NCBI GenBank assembly: GCA_030844895.1
Contig: CM061227.1
Location: 116,171,603 to 116,235,602 of the forward strand
Reading direction: 5' to 3'
DNA length: 64,000 nt
From: Ambrosia x helenae
Lineage: Eukaryota > Streptophyta > Magnoliopsida > Asterales > Asteraceae
The position numbers and the translations under genes were made by a program. Position 1 is the first letter of the stretch, and every line of letters begins with the position of its first letter. The notes below the pieces were generated by a model. That model ran no database searches, was not told the origin of the DNA, and worked only from the letters and a program-made list of their open reading frames with translations. Shown here piece by piece: positions 33,601 to 44,290 of this stretch.

Positions 33601-35069
33601 ATACCGTACACAGAAAGGAATTCTCCATCAGGGAGAGGAATCCGAATAACCTTATCGTAACAGACAATCTCCGTGCGATACAAAGACAACCAATCCATTC
33701 CTACCACAACGTCAAAACTACCCAATGGTACCGGCATAAGGTCGATGGGGAACGATAAACCCGACAACTCTAATTGACACCCCCGAAGGATACTAGTAGC
33801 TTCAATCATTTTACCGTCAGCCAACTCAATAATATACTTAGTCTCTAATGGTACGGGTACTACATCTAGCAGTCGACTAACTTCCATGGATACAAAACTC
33901 TTGTCGGCACCAAAATCAAATAACACACTAACAGAACGATTATTGAGAAGGAACGTACCGGTGACTGTGTCAGGATCCTGTCTAGCCTCAGCGGCTCCAA
34001 TGACGAAGGCACGTGCATTTCTGCCGCCGCCCCCGTTGTTCCCATTACCGTTGTTTCCACCCTGCTTCAGTTTTGGGCAATCCTTCTTGTAATGCCCGGT
34101 CTCACCACAATTGTAACATCCTTGTTTTCCCGTAGTCCCTTGAGTAGTAGGAGCTGAGTTAGTAGTCGGGGCCTGGGTCGATGGAAGTGTAACCCGACAA
34201 TCTTTAGCATAATGCCCAGTTCGCTGGCAGCGGTGACAACGGTTACTGTCGCAGTTCCCTTGATGGTGACGTCCACACTTGTTACATTTGGGCAGTTTCC
34301 CCGCATAACCACCCTGTTTGTTACCCGAAGAAGAAGAAGAACCCCCATTATCAAACCTCTTATTCTGCTGTGCTGGCCCAGATCCTTTCCCGTCATTTTC
34401 CCACTTGCGCTTGTTGTTCTCTGGGGCCTTAACAGTCGAACCCTTAGCAGGCAAAATACCCTCATTCACCTTTAAGTTGGTCATCCTATGAGCCGATCGA
34501 ACCACCTCTGCGTATGTAGGATGATTTCCCGCAGCCACTAATCCTGCAATTTCCGGTACTAACCCCGAGACATAGTGTTCAATCCTACGGTATTCTGGCA
34601 CATGCAGATCGGGACACAGCACTGCCAACTCGTTACGCCTCACAGTATACTTCTCAATTTCAGACCCAGTCATCTTGAGGTTCCACACCTCGTGCTCTAG
34701 CTTCTGCACCTCTTCCCTCGGACAGTATTCACGCTTCAGCAGCTGCACAAAATTCTCCCAAGGCATAGCATACGCCTCCCCAATACCCATATTCTGGGTG
34801 ATCTTATTCCACCAGGTCAGAGCAACATCCTGGAATAACGCAGCAGCATACTTAACCCGTTCTTCTGGGAGACAATTACACATCAGAAACACTGACTCCA
34901 CTTTCTCCAGCCACCTAAGCAAGCTCACCGCACCCTCAGTGCCAGAGAATTCCTGGGGCTTACAGTCCCGAAACATCTTGTAGGTACACATGGGTGGGGG
35001 GTGGGTTAACAGGACCACCTGAAATGAAATGTGTGAGGAATCACGACGAATGTAAACAAGGTTCACCAA
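30612..35069 (-). CDS. Chromovirus gag-pol polyprotein, 1485 codons open
   Basis: Domains in order with rough residue numbers: retrotransposon gag (40-135, EGAVSLLRWLEKVESVF, ALTWWNKI); zinc knuckles (about 265-345; the clearest is CYNCGETGHYKKDC); aspartic protease (about 380); reverse transcriptase (about 600-770, FIDDILIYSK as the YxDD box); RNase H (about 855-975, VVYCDASIHGLG and YTDHKSLQ); integrase (HPGSDKMYQ with C-x2-C, then MDF, ISDRDSHF and QSERTI as the D, D, E core); and a C-terminal chromodomain-like region (about 1425-1475, ILDYKIQSL to EYTWERE). The protease site reads DFGAD rather than the usual D-S/T-G. The first 25 or so residues look untranslated or intronic; the natural N-terminus is probably MSGVRGGRGG at 35254. 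It would yield the particle proteins and enzymes of retrotransposition, if the protease and frame were intact. Confidence 0.95.
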   Translation of the reverse strand: MVNLVYIRRDSSHISFQVVLLTHPPPMCTYKMFRDCKPQEFSGTEGAVSLLRWLEKVESVFLMCNCLPEERVKYAAALFQDVALTWWNKITQNMGIGEAYAMPWENFVQLLKREYCPREEVQKLEHEVWNLKMTGSEIEKYTVRRNELAVLCPDLHVPEYRRIEHYVSGLVPEIAGLVAAGNHPTYAEVVRSAHRMTNLKVNEGILPAKGSTVKAPENNKRKWENDGKGSGPAQQNKRFDNGGSSSSSGNKQGGYAGKLPKCNKCGRHHQGNCDSNRCHRCQRTGHYAKDCRVTLPSTQAPTTNSAPTTQGTTGKQGCYNCGETGHYKKDCPKLKQGGNNGNGNNGGGGRNARAFVIGAAEARQDPDTVTGTFLLNNRSVSVLFDFGADKSFVSMEVSRLLDVVPVPLETKYIIELADGKMIEATSILRGCQLELSGLSFPIDLMPVPLGSFDVVVGMDWLSLYRTEIVCYDKVIRIPLPDGEFLSVYGIKGGVPLNIISSMKALKCLRKGYPAVLALLSVSSGDEKKIDDIPVVREFPDVFPDDLSGLHPHRQVEFGIDLVPGAAPIVRAPYRLAPPEMQELSSQLQELLDKGFIRTSSSPWGAPILFVKKKDGSFRLCVDYRELNKLTVKNRYPLPRIDDLFDQLQGSSYYSKIDLRSGYHQLRVREADVAKTAFRTRYGHFEFLVMPFGLTNAPAVFMDLMNRVCKPYLDKFVIVFIDDILIYSKNKTEHEEHLRLVLELLRREQLYAKFSKCDFWLREVQFLGQVVNELGIHVDPAKIEAIKDWGAPKTPTEVRQFLGLAGYYRRFIQGFSKIAQPLTTLTQKDRKFDWGEPQESAFEELKSKLCSAPILSLPEGPDDFVVYCDASIHGLGCVLMQREKVIAYSSRQLKVHEKNYTTHDLELGAVVFALKIWRHYLYGTKCTIYTDHKSLQHIFDQQHLNIRQRRWIELLNDYDCAIKYHPGKANVVADALSRKESTKPRRVRALQLTIHSSLPDQLRSAQLEALKEENLKAETMHGADKHLERRPDGLHYFAERIWVPLFGGIRGLVLDEAHKSRYSIHPGSDKMYQDLKVLYWWPNMRSDIASYVSKCLTCAKVKVEYQKPSGLLQQPEIPEWKWERITMDFVTQLPKSPSGNDKIWVIVDRLTKSAHFLAIKETDTMDRLARLYLKEVVSKHGVPVSIISDRDSHFTSHFWKSLHKALGTQLDMSTAYHPQTDGQSERTIQTLEDMLRACVIDFGKGWEAHLPLVEFSYNNSYHTSIKAAPFEALYGRKCRSPLCWAEVGESQLTGPELVYETSEKIVQIRNRLAAARDRQKSYADQRRKPLEFQVNDKVLLKVSPWKGVIRFGKRGKLNPRYVGPFTILERIGPVAYRLDLPTELGNVHNVFHVSNLKKCLADESLIVPLEEIKVDDRLRIVEEPVEILDYKIQSLRQSKIRIVKVRWNSNRGPEYTWEREDQMKSKYPHLFPKEAFESRYVSSAAE

Positions 35070-35254
35070 TGAGGCAAAGAAAATGGATAAATCAACTTAC
35101 CACCACCGTTGTGCCCTAACTGGAAGGCAGCTTGGAGCAAGTTGTTCAGATCAGCCTGCGATAGGTTAATACCTCCACGACCACCAGCACCACCGCGACC
35201 ACCACCACGTCCACCATTGCGACCACCTCCACGTCCTCCTCGTACTCCAGACAT
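35070..35254 (-). CDS. Probable true gag N-terminus of the chromovirus, separated from the main frame
   Basis: ATG 35254 opens MSGVRGGRGGGRNGGRGG, then INLSQADLNNLLQAAFQLGHNGG, a Gly/Arg-rich leader plus helix as in related gag proteins. It runs 63 codons in another frame than the polyprotein. The sequence GGTAAGT at 35102-35096 and TTTCAG before GTGGTCCTG (about 35021) could be splice sites, but joining them leaves the frame off by one. A run of six C (on minus, about 34998-34993) is a plausible site of the shift. Confidence 0.5.
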
Positions 35255-35793
35255 GATTCTGGCAGAAAGAACGAGAAAATTTAGTTTCGCAGATAAAGAT
35301 AACCACTAATGTTCACAAGATCAAAGCTAGATCCAATCCAGGACTATCCCCTCAACCCAGAGCTCACTAGGGCTTCCATGCATTTCGGTTTATGATTTTG
35401 TGTGCACCCAAAATGATAAACCGCTCTACATGGTCCTCCGAGTGTTCTCCTAGTTCAAAGTTCGAATCACCGAACATAGACCCTTAGCTATACACCGTAA
35501 TACTACGGTAGTTTATGGCAAGTATTTCTATTGGAGTACGAAAGGGAGATGTCCGAGCCTTGGACAAGTCTTAAGAGTACACGATTCACTCCAATATACT
35601 ACACTGCCTAGAAAGTAAGTAACCCGACCTAAGATAGAACGGATGATGTAACGTAGAAAGACCAACGATTTAGAGACACCCCGACAAGACCATACGTAAA
35701 CCACCATAATGTTTAGTACCATGTGATCGTCTAGTGTGTGCGACTCGGCTATAGACTAGACTCTACATGCAGTCCTAGTTCACTATAACCATT

Positions 35794-35807
35794 GGCTCTG
35801 ATACCAA
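35794..35807 (-). promoter_or_regulatory. Primer-binding site (initiator tRNA-Met) of the chromovirus
   Basis: TTGGTATCAGAGCC on minus, 2 nt inside the 5' LTR edge. Confidence 0.93.
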
Positions 35808-35809
35808 TC

Positions 35810-38485
35810 TGTCACACCCTCAAAATCCACTTGCGGAGTTTTACCGCGAGGCGCATGACAAACCAGGATCCAAACCAACGATCACAATAAACAAGTCTAA
35901 ATGAATATAAATGCAATTTCAAAACATAGTTTTAAAATCCCCGTTTACAGCGGAAGATTATTCAAAACAGTATCTCAAAGTAACCAAATGTTCAACATAT
36001 GAAAACCATGCGAATCTAACTAGACGCCGTGCAGACGCGTGCGCCCTAGTCCAGTAGTGCTACCTTAGCGACCTGAGAAAACATGTAAAAGTTTACGTCA
36101 GCACAAAAATGCTGGTGAGTTTACAGGTTTTGTAATCCAAGCACCAAGTCCACCTGTCCATACTATAACAAATCGAAAACCAGTGTACGCTAGCTAGGCG
36201 TATGTTTTGTTACTACCACGATTGGAAAACCATTACTAACACGCATACCAGATGTTGTGCCCGAAAAGTAAACCAGTTGTTCCTGTTGTTCCTGTTTGAG
36301 ACAATATGCACTCGCCCGGCCCTCCAAGCCGACGAGCGGGGTTGGTCACTCCCAATAGCGCTATTCACATTTCCCCGTTGTGCAAACCCGCACATTCATG
36401 GTTCCCCCCAGGACTTCCAAAGATCGTGTAGTACACAATAGAAACCCATAGTATGACAGTAGTTACCAAATAATAGTTTTAACACATGTTTTCTCCCCCG
36501 AAAGTATGAAACCAGTTTAAAAGAGGGGCCGTAAACTCACCTTAAGTTGCGTTACTCCTTAACCCGAGTAAACTCAGCTGCTATGCTAGTCCCGTAAAGC
36601 GGCGACCTAACATATGACAGTTACAAGTACTTAGACTAATAACCCGCAGGTTAATTAGTCCCTAGATGTCCAGACCATAACCAAGTTCGTTTGAAAACAC
36701 CGTGACTGTTTAACTGACCCAAAGTACAAGACTCGACATCCCATTGGTGACCCGAGACTCCCCGTGTTATGTTTACGCTCTCAAACATGCAATCATGCAA
36801 TCACACTTAACATACGTTAACGCACAACAAGTTATAGCACATAGTTCACGTATCACCGAATTACATCCAAACATATGTTACCAAGTTATTAGATATGTTA
36901 CGGGGTTCCTAGCATGTTCCTACATGTCAAATCGGGTCTCGGAATGCTAATTTATACTTACAGCAGCAGTACACGCGATTAGGAAAAGTCAACTAGCATT
37001 TAGGTTGGTCAACTGGCATTTAGGAAGGCTAATCGCATGTAACTACTAGCATTTAGGGCTGATTGCATGTAACTACTAGCATTTAGGGCTGATTGCATGT
37101 AACTACTAGCATTTAGGGCTGATTGCATGTAAAAACTAGCATTTAGGGCTGATTGCATGTAAAAACTAGCATTTAGGGCTGATTGCATGTAAAAACTAGC
37201 GATTGGGGCCTAATCGCATGAAAGATGGGCGATTGGCCTCCTAATCGCCTCTAACATAGGCGATTAGGGTTGCTAATCGCCTGTAACCTTGCTGTTCCGG
37301 TTTTTCGCGCGTTTAACGCTCCAAATCAGACCCAGAACGTGTGTAACCATCCAATATCATCCCAACAACTATTCTAAACATGTTTAAACCAAAATCCTTC
37401 GTTTTGCCTCGTATTATCAGTCCTGCATGCAATCACGTATTCCAAACACCATTCACATAGCATGCAACATCACACTAACATGCGTAACTATCACCCTAAT
37501 AATCAGTTACTCAGATTTTTATCATCATAATATCATTATTATTCTGATCTAACATAATAACATGTCACTCATTCATCTAGAATCATAAAAACCCTAGCTT
37601 TCTAATCATAAACACACATAACACATGTATACTAGTTAAAATCCGATTAACAACACTTATTAACGATTTTCAGAAAGCTTTTCCGTTTTAGAACAGGTCT
37701 GGACCATTAGGGATTGATTAAAAACGTTTATAAAGATTCATGGATGGAAACCAAACCTTAGATTTGTGAAAGAATGATGGATTAAGCTTGAAACCTTGTG
37801 TTTTGATCAAAAATCGCGTTCCAGAGGTTGTGTGTGTGTTGGGGCAGGTTATGGGACGACTAGGGTTTGTATAATGAAGTTTATGAGGTCAAGTATGGTA
37901 TTTATAGTCGTTTTTAGTCGTCCAGCCCGTAACACGCGATTATGCAGCCCTTACACGCGATTAGGAAGCCTAATCGCATGTAAGTTCATGCAATTGGGGC
38001 CTAATCGCATGAACAGTCATGCAATTAGTCCCTTACTCGCCCCTAGGGTCCCCCACTCGCCCCTCCTATAGGCGATTGGGCTATCCTAATCGCCTATAGG
38101 GGCCTGTTCCGTGTGTTTTGCGCGTTAAACCCCGTTTTAACATATGTTAACACATATTCACATACCGACAAGTCACATAATGATTGTAAACACATAACAC
38201 TTGTAAATACACATATTCACACTCGTTCACCAATTCACGGGACTCGAGACTTGTATGTTCCGTATGCCCTGACGATCCTACAAATCGTCACCGTTTGTAC
38301 ACTTGGTTAAGGACCGACATCTAATGAACCTCTAGACCAACATCCAATGATCTTCTATACTAAACCGATAGTTCCCGAACCATAACCCGACTTAACTAAC
38401 CCAGTTAAGTACAATATACGCGTGACTCGCTAAGGTAGACTTTCATCTAGACAACGTTGTTAACCAGAATTTGCCGGGTGTCACA
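35810..38485 (-). repeat. 5' LTR of the chromovirus
   Basis: Nearly identical to 27779-30453 at a constant offset of about 8032 bp. The TATA-like CTATAAATACC lies at 37907-37897 on minus and would start transcription toward the gag-pol frame. Confidence 0.95.
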
Positions 38486-38490
38486 GCGTT

Positions 38491-39426
38491 TTTGGTGTGG
38501 ATGTATGGTTTCATGACATAATGGTGTAGACTTGTGCATATGTGGTTACGTTCAGATGTATAAAAAAAACTAACAGAAGAATAGACAGTTAGATTCTTAA
38601 TGAAAACGTTCACGTGTAAAATGTTTTTAACTGTGGGCAACATAGAATTCGGGTTTATTACAAATTGAGTTTTATGAGTACCCGAGAAATTTTAGCTTTT
38701 CAAGACTAAGGGTCAAGTTTAATGGTAGAAGAATTTAGTCCGTTGGATGTTAAAGAAAAACATATTTAATTGAAGTGGGGAAAATTTAGTGTAAAAGTTT
38801 TATCGAAGATGGTCGTTTGATTTATGAAAAAAATCCATTTTATTAAGCGAGAAAAATAGTTTATTGACGAATTTAAGTTTGTTGTTGATAAATGTTTCGG
38901 CTCGTGATACAATTAAAAAGGTTTTGGGATTAAAACGAAGTAGGTTATTTAGCGTGTTTGCTCACGAGTCCTGTTTTACAAAAGAAAGTTTATTTCAAAC
39001 ACTTTTACCATTTAGAATCTTGTTTGTCATACAGGCTCGACACACACATTTGTTAGTGATTTGAAAGTGAGGATTTTATAGGAGAATAGGCATCCTCTTA
39101 AAAATAGTAGGAAGAATTTTACTCAAAAATTTTGAAAAAAAAAAAAAAAATTGTGCGCGAGAAGATAAGGGTTTTGTAGTGTTTGAATTTTGCCGATAAA
39201 TTATGATTGTAAACTAAGATAACGATGATATCTCATAATTCATAAAAGAAAATTTCACATCTGAACAATTTCTTGAAAACATTACATAAAGAAATTCTCA
39301 TTTTTTTTAAAGAAAAGAAAATCAATTTTCCTTAGTGTGGTGAGTGAGTCTTCCAGCATCGTAGATCACCATGGCAAGTCTTGTGCATTGGTTGGGTTGG
39401 TTCTAGTAGGTTCATCGGGTCATGGT
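38491..39426. other. Interior of the large LTR element, no gene recognised
   Basis: Follows the GCGTT duplication. AT-rich with no domain. It lies downstream of the gag-like ORF on minus, where pol would be expected, but no pol motif is present. Confidence 0.6.
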
Positions 39427-39822
39427 TTAGAGGTACGGCGACATGTTTTTGGCTAAATGACCATATGCACCGTATTTGGCGCATATGTAGCATGATGTGT
39501 GAGTGGGATGGTGGAATTTACAACTCTTGCATAACGAATAGGTTCCACGGTACTGCTTTTTGTTGGGGGTCGGAATTTCAGGGGTTGTCGAAGTTTGGCT
39601 TTGTTTGATGTTTTTCCGTTTTCGGTTATCCTTTATCGGTTGTTTGGTAGGGGTATGGGTAGAAGGTTTAGTATCTACATGGTTTTTGCTGTCTTGGATG
39701 GTATCGCCGGGGTTCGAAGTTGGGTTTGTTGGCATCTCTAGGTTAGGGAGAATCTTGACTAATTCTTGGGCAATAAGATTCGCCAGTTGGTGGAGATTGA
39801 TTTTGTTGAGACGGGAGGACAT
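39427..39822 (-). CDS. gag-like ORF of the large LTR element
   Basis: 131 codons: MSSRLNKINLHQLANLIAQELVKIL, split by a Thr/Pro-rich low-complexity linker, then a Cys/His-rich end CKSCKFHHPTHTSCYICAKYGAYGHLAKN. The start helix and zinc-knuckle end recall the N-terminal and nucleocapsid parts of Ty3/gypsy gag, with the capsid core missing. The last knuckle lacks its closing Cys (NMS). It lies about 1.2 kb after the primer-binding site, at the gag position. Probably a gag remnant kept in a non-autonomous family. Confidence 0.6.
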   Translation of the reverse strand: MSSRLNKINLHQLANLIAQELVKILPNLEMPTNPTSNPGDTIQDSKNHVDTKPSTHTPTKQPIKDNRKRKNIKQSQTSTTPEIPTPNKKQYRGTYSLCKSCKFHHPTHTSCYICAKYGAYGHLAKNMSPYL

Positions 39823-40988
39823 CTACGAGAATCATACATAAGAAAATTTGCATAAACATTTTTTTTTTAACAATGTGACTTTTGAATTTAGGCAAGGAGT
39901 TATTAGAATGTTGATTAACAATTAAAGCTTGTGAGTAAAGTTTCACTAGATCGGTAAAGTTGGTGCAAATTCGGATAAAAAAAATATATTTACATAAGTT
40001 CAAGTTGTTCTCATAGACTTAGTATGGAAGTTCTAGTTACACGTATAGGACGCAAGTTTCACATTGTTGAAATAGTATAACACGTATGCATATGCAAGTA
40101 TAGTGCACTTAGTTAACATAAAGGAGTTTTGATTTATGTTGGTTTGCGATTATTAGTATTGTTTGGAGATTGCGAGAGTAGCTTGTAATGCGAGTCTTGA
40201 GATCCTTTGCGAGTAGTAAAAAAATAAAATAAAATAAATCGAATATATGTAGTGAAAACATGGCATGAAAACATCATTGAAAATAATATTAACATAAAAT
40301 GAGGGGCTTGTTTTAAGCAAGCCATTGGAGTGTTCCGGAACGGAACTAAGACTAACCAAAGTGGCTCGAATTTACCTTTGAGTTTGAAAACATGCTTTGG
40401 CCTAATAGGTGGAATACTCTCGCCGAAACTTTCGGTTAACGGTATTCACCCTTCCAGTTACTACATGTTTCTTGTCATTAGTAAGTTTGAGACTTTGGCG
40501 AGATTTAAAAAAAAATATCAAGGATTGAAACTAGTCGCTAAGTTGCGGATTTCACACTCCTATCTTAGCGAGGTAGTTTCTTTGAGTGTGGTTTGTACAC
40601 TTTGTCCAACGTGGTAAGAGAATTAATTCTAACCTTCGATTGGTAAGTGTCCACTAGAATGAGAATTGTGAAATTTCCACCAAGGTGAGGATATCACTCC
40701 TATCTTGGTGTAGTTTCAAAAATACAAAGAATTTACGCGGATTGAAAGTTATCACCAAAGTGAGGGTTTCACGCCTATTTTGGTGATTTCCTTTCGTTTG
40801 TGTTATACGAGCGTCTTCGAGTGTAGAGTAATCCACAAATAGGAAGGTAATTTTAAGGACCAAGAGAATGGATTAGAAGCAAGATAGGGAGAACAAGTAT
40901 TTTAAGCATGATAAAAGGAATGGTCAAAAGGGTTCTTAACTATAGTCTAGGTCAAACATGACAATTTTTCCTAGATCCCTATAGTCAT
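39823..40988. other. Leader of the large LTR element
   Basis: Between the primer-binding site and the gag-like ORF. It has three to four irregular copies of a (T)CACTCCTATCTTAGCGAGG / CACGCCTATTTTGGTGA word with 100-bp spacing, 40550-40790. No coding sequence recognised. Confidence 0.5.
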
Positions 40989-41002
40989 GGCTCTGATACC
41001 AA
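40989..41002 (-). promoter_or_regulatory. Primer-binding site (initiator tRNA-Met) of the large LTR element
   Basis: TTGGTATCAGAGCC on minus, 2 nt inside the right LTR. Confidence 0.92.
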
Positions 41003-41329
41003 TCTGTCACACCCCAACCGATGGCGGAATACATCAGGGCGAGACTTGGGATAGATTGTTCAAAGACTTCATGACACTAGAATTCGTGACAATATGATTT
41101 AAAGATAAAATTTCATTCATAGCATAGTTATCGTCTAAAAAGATAACAGAATACAAATTGTTTTCATGAAAAGAGAAATACGACATCAAAATATAGAACT
41201 TAAACTAGCGTGAGTTTCTAGTCCAATCCTAAGTAGATTTCTTGAATATCTTGCATCAAACATTTCCTGCAACATGTATAAAATATCCGTCAACACATAA
41301 AGCATTGGTGACACTACTAGAAAAAAGCC

Positions 41330-41580
41330 CTTTCTTGACACGCATTGCGTGTCAAGAAAAGGGTCTGATGACAAGAAAAAAACGTCAAGGATGGTGGTGT
41401 CATAAATTTAAGATGACATATTTTCGCGTGTCATCTGTTTATGACATGCATTTATGACAACATTTATTGACACACGTTATGACACTTTTTAATGACACAT
41501 TTTTATGACAGTTTGTGTTGACATTTTTTCGATACATATTATGACAGAAATTTATGACGTTTCTTTTGCGTGTCATAATT
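41330..41580. repeat. Left CACTA subterminal repeats
   Basis: About 15 copies of ATGACA/TGACAC spaced 10-20 bp, probable transposase binding sites. The mirror array lies at 44300-44480. Confidence 0.85.
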
Positions 41581-41809
41581 TATTAATCTAAAAAAAATTC
41601 CTATAAAATTACATATTTACTCTCCTGGATTTATAGCCATTTTATTATATGCAAAATAATTAGCAAACTAATAACAAAAACATTATTTCATTATATAATC
41701 CGACCATATTTATCAAATTACAAACTAATCCGAGACGTTTAACGTTTACAAAAATATTGTATCGGCATTACATTGCCTTCAAACAAACAAGTTTGGATCA
41801 TTTGAAAAT

Positions 41810-41895
41810 AAATGTTGCGGCGTAGCCTGACCATTCTTCGCGAACGGCATCTATGTCTTCATCCCCGTAATGATCCGCTCATCCCCCAACCTGAG
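41810..41895 (-). pseudogene. Possible captured C-terminal exon in the CACTA element
   Basis: On minus, one frame reads DHYGDEDIDAVREEWSGYAA then TFIFK and a stop. It is preceded within 25 bp by a TCTCAG acceptor-like site. Family not recognised; support is only the coding look and splice site. Confidence 0.3.
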
Positions 41896-42198
41896 ACAAC
41901 AATAAAATTAATATTAATACATTAGTCGAGGCCGGCCAATTATTTTACATAAATCATAGCGCATCGCTACGTTTATTTTGCCTTAACTTACATCATAGCC
42001 GACACCTTAACTGTAGTGTTGCTGAAAGATGTTGCTGCTAACGCTAGCATACAGTCTGCATGAGATATGAGTTGTGTCAAATTCTGCAATACAACATGTA
42101 GGATTTTAACTGACTGTTCAACTTAAAAGAGTAAATAGAATAAACATATAGGTATTTAACCAATAGCCTGAAATGAGATTGTAAGATTGTTGTTTCAA

Positions 42199-42441
42199 TT
42201 AGATCCTGCAAATGAAAAACATTAAATGTTTAATTTGTAAATGGAATGAACTAGTTTTATACCCGCCGCGCGTTGCCGCGGCGAGGGCAAACAGATACTC
42301 GGCACAAACATGCAACATTCCATATGCAGCAAATAAAGTAAAAAACGGAAACGACAAAGCAAGCGACTCAGATATGCAGGTCATCAGCGCCGCTACGGCT
42401 GCAACCGGAGTTGCGATGCCAACTTGCCTTAAAAATCGCAT
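42199..42441 (-). pseudogene. Possible captured exon overlapping a Helitron 3' end
   Basis: On minus: MRFLRQVGIATPVAAVAALM, then a hydrophobic stretch (SLALSFPFFTLFAAYGMLHV) before it runs into the Helitron terminal hairpin at about 42285-42262. Looks like a membrane-protein fragment, but the family is not recognised and it may be chance. Confidence 0.25.
42251..42290 (-). mobile_element. Helitron 3' end inside the CACTA element
   Basis: Read on minus: CGCCGCGGCAACGCGCGGCG hairpin, GGTATAAAA, CTAG (42254-42251), then T. The matching 5' terminus was not found to the right; the Helitron is probably nested in the CACTA element. Confidence 0.6.
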
Positions 42442-42454
42442 TGTTCAAACCATT

Positions 42455-44290
42455 CTATAGGCAAGGATTTCATTCTAGCTGCAAGAATAATATCATCGAA
42501 ACCAACTGGATATATCGCAATCGCACGAATTTATACGTGGGTACCTTCACATACTAATGCCTAGTAAATCTAAGTATAGGTCGAGGCTATACCAAAAGCA
42601 TATGAACCCAAAAAAAGCCACAAAACCGAAACTATGAGGCTCAGATAATCGTAAAAGGCTACACGCTGTTTGGTTAACGTAGGAGTTTGTCGGCTGCCCC
42701 GCCAAGACACGGATTTGCAAAGCAAAAGGATTCACTGATGAATCGTACAATTCTGAATAAGGCTCAGATTTGCAAACTTTTAAATCTGAATAAGGCCTAA
42801 GGATTCATTGATGAATCGTACAATTCTGTTAGCTTTAACCTATATGAAGTCAACAACCAAAGGCATACAACTAAAAATTGGGTATTATAAGGATCAGATT
42901 GATTTTAACATAAAAGCAAAAGTACTAAATCATCATGGCTAGGAGGCTGCAAGAGATATTAACCCAATTTTGACTCAAACAACATTTAGTCATCATAACC
43001 ACCAAATTTCATGACATAGAAGGATGACCACCAAATTAATCAACACATTTCACATCTTTACCTTCAATAAGCTGTTAAGCCTGATAGATAAGATGTATTT
43101 GGATTAGTTACTTAAAGATTCATACTTGCTTAAATATTTAATATTCTTAAAAACAACAGTCAAATTGACACAACATACATTATTTAGCTAGCAAGTTTTC
43201 TAAACTAACCAGATTATTGACATTAATAGTTCAAACTTCTTAAACCATTTAAACCGTAGTAGCAAGCTAAATTAAATCCATTTACCAGACTATTAACATC
43301 AACAACTAAAACAATTTTCCTAACAACAATTAAATCACATAAAACACATCTTAAACTACACCAACCCTTACCAGTATAATCTTCCTTCTCAGACGACATA
43401 GCGCCGCCACCATAATCGACGCCCAGCACGACCACAACCAGGTTTCGGAGCTAAAAAAACCCTCGAAATACAAAACCCCATCTGTCAGTTGTTCGATTAC
43501 CAGTTTTATCACCGCCGCCACCTAGGGTTTCGCAAATTAACCCGGTAACAACGTTTCGCAATAAAACTAGTTGTTGGTTTGTTTCGAACTTTCGTTTTAC
43601 TTCCTATATTGAATCATTACATTATGTTAGTGTGACTCTCTTTGAAACTAGGACATAATCTTATACTACTCTTTTAGTATTTTCACTCAGGATTTGTATC
43701 GAACACTTGGTTGGCGAAAATCATAAAAACTAGATTATATGAAATCAAGCTATAACATCACCAAGCAATTACATCAGGAACACATATCAAACCATTTTAA
43801 GGCAAAATCATCATAAAAAGCAAATAAAAATTGAATCAGATTGATAGATTCTGAAACGACGAAATTATATTAAACCCTAAAAAACAACACAAATCACACC
43901 AAAAAACAACAAATCAAGTAATAATACAGTAGAAACAAGTTACCTTGAACAATTTGGAGGTTGAATCCGCTGGTCGGGTCGGTCACATCCAACGGCGACA
44001 GCGACGGACTGGTGAGCAGGGTGAAGGGAGATGAGAGCTGGAGCAACTTCTGTTTCCAAAGCTTCTTTATTATCGTTGTTGTTGTCGTCTTCTGTGGTGT
44101 TCAAAGGTTTCTATTTTGTTTTTGTACGGTGATGATGAGTTTGGTCGTGAGAGGGAATTGTAACATTGATAGAGAGAGATGAGAGATGATGAGGGAATCT
44201 CAGAGAGATGGAGTGTTTTGTTATGAGAGAGAGAGAGAGGGAGGGTGGGGGAGGGTTTATTGAGAGAGTGGAGGGAATTTAAAATTTTGG
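42455..44290. other. CACTA/Helitron interior, gene-like fragments
   Basis: A 45-bp word (GGATTCACTGATGAATCGTA type) is duplicated at about 42727 and 42800. On minus a first-exon-like MSSEKEDYTG (about 43402-43373) is followed by GTAAGG and preceded by a GC-rich leader with CCCTAGG, suggesting a captured 5' exon. No complete gene. Confidence 0.35.

Larger units (their letters stand above)
27779..38485 (-). mobile_element. Young Ty3/gypsy chromovirus (Tekay/Del type), complete
   Basis: LTRs 27779-30453 and 35810-38485 start TGTCACACCCTC and end GGGTGTCACA on plus. The target duplication GCGTT lies at 27774-27778 and 38486-38490. On minus, the primer-binding site TTGGTATCAGAGCC (35807-35794) lies 2 nt after the 5' LTR, and a purine tract CCGTGGGGATGA (30465-30454) touches the 3' LTR. 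By eye the LTRs differ at about four substitutions and one 1-bp indel in 2.68 kb, which means a very recent insertion. One long polyprotein ORF (30612-35069) is open. Confidence 0.97.

Noticed and set aside
32088..34475. Plus-strand frames opposite the gag-pol ORF
   Set aside because: Antisense shadows of a clearly coding minus strand.
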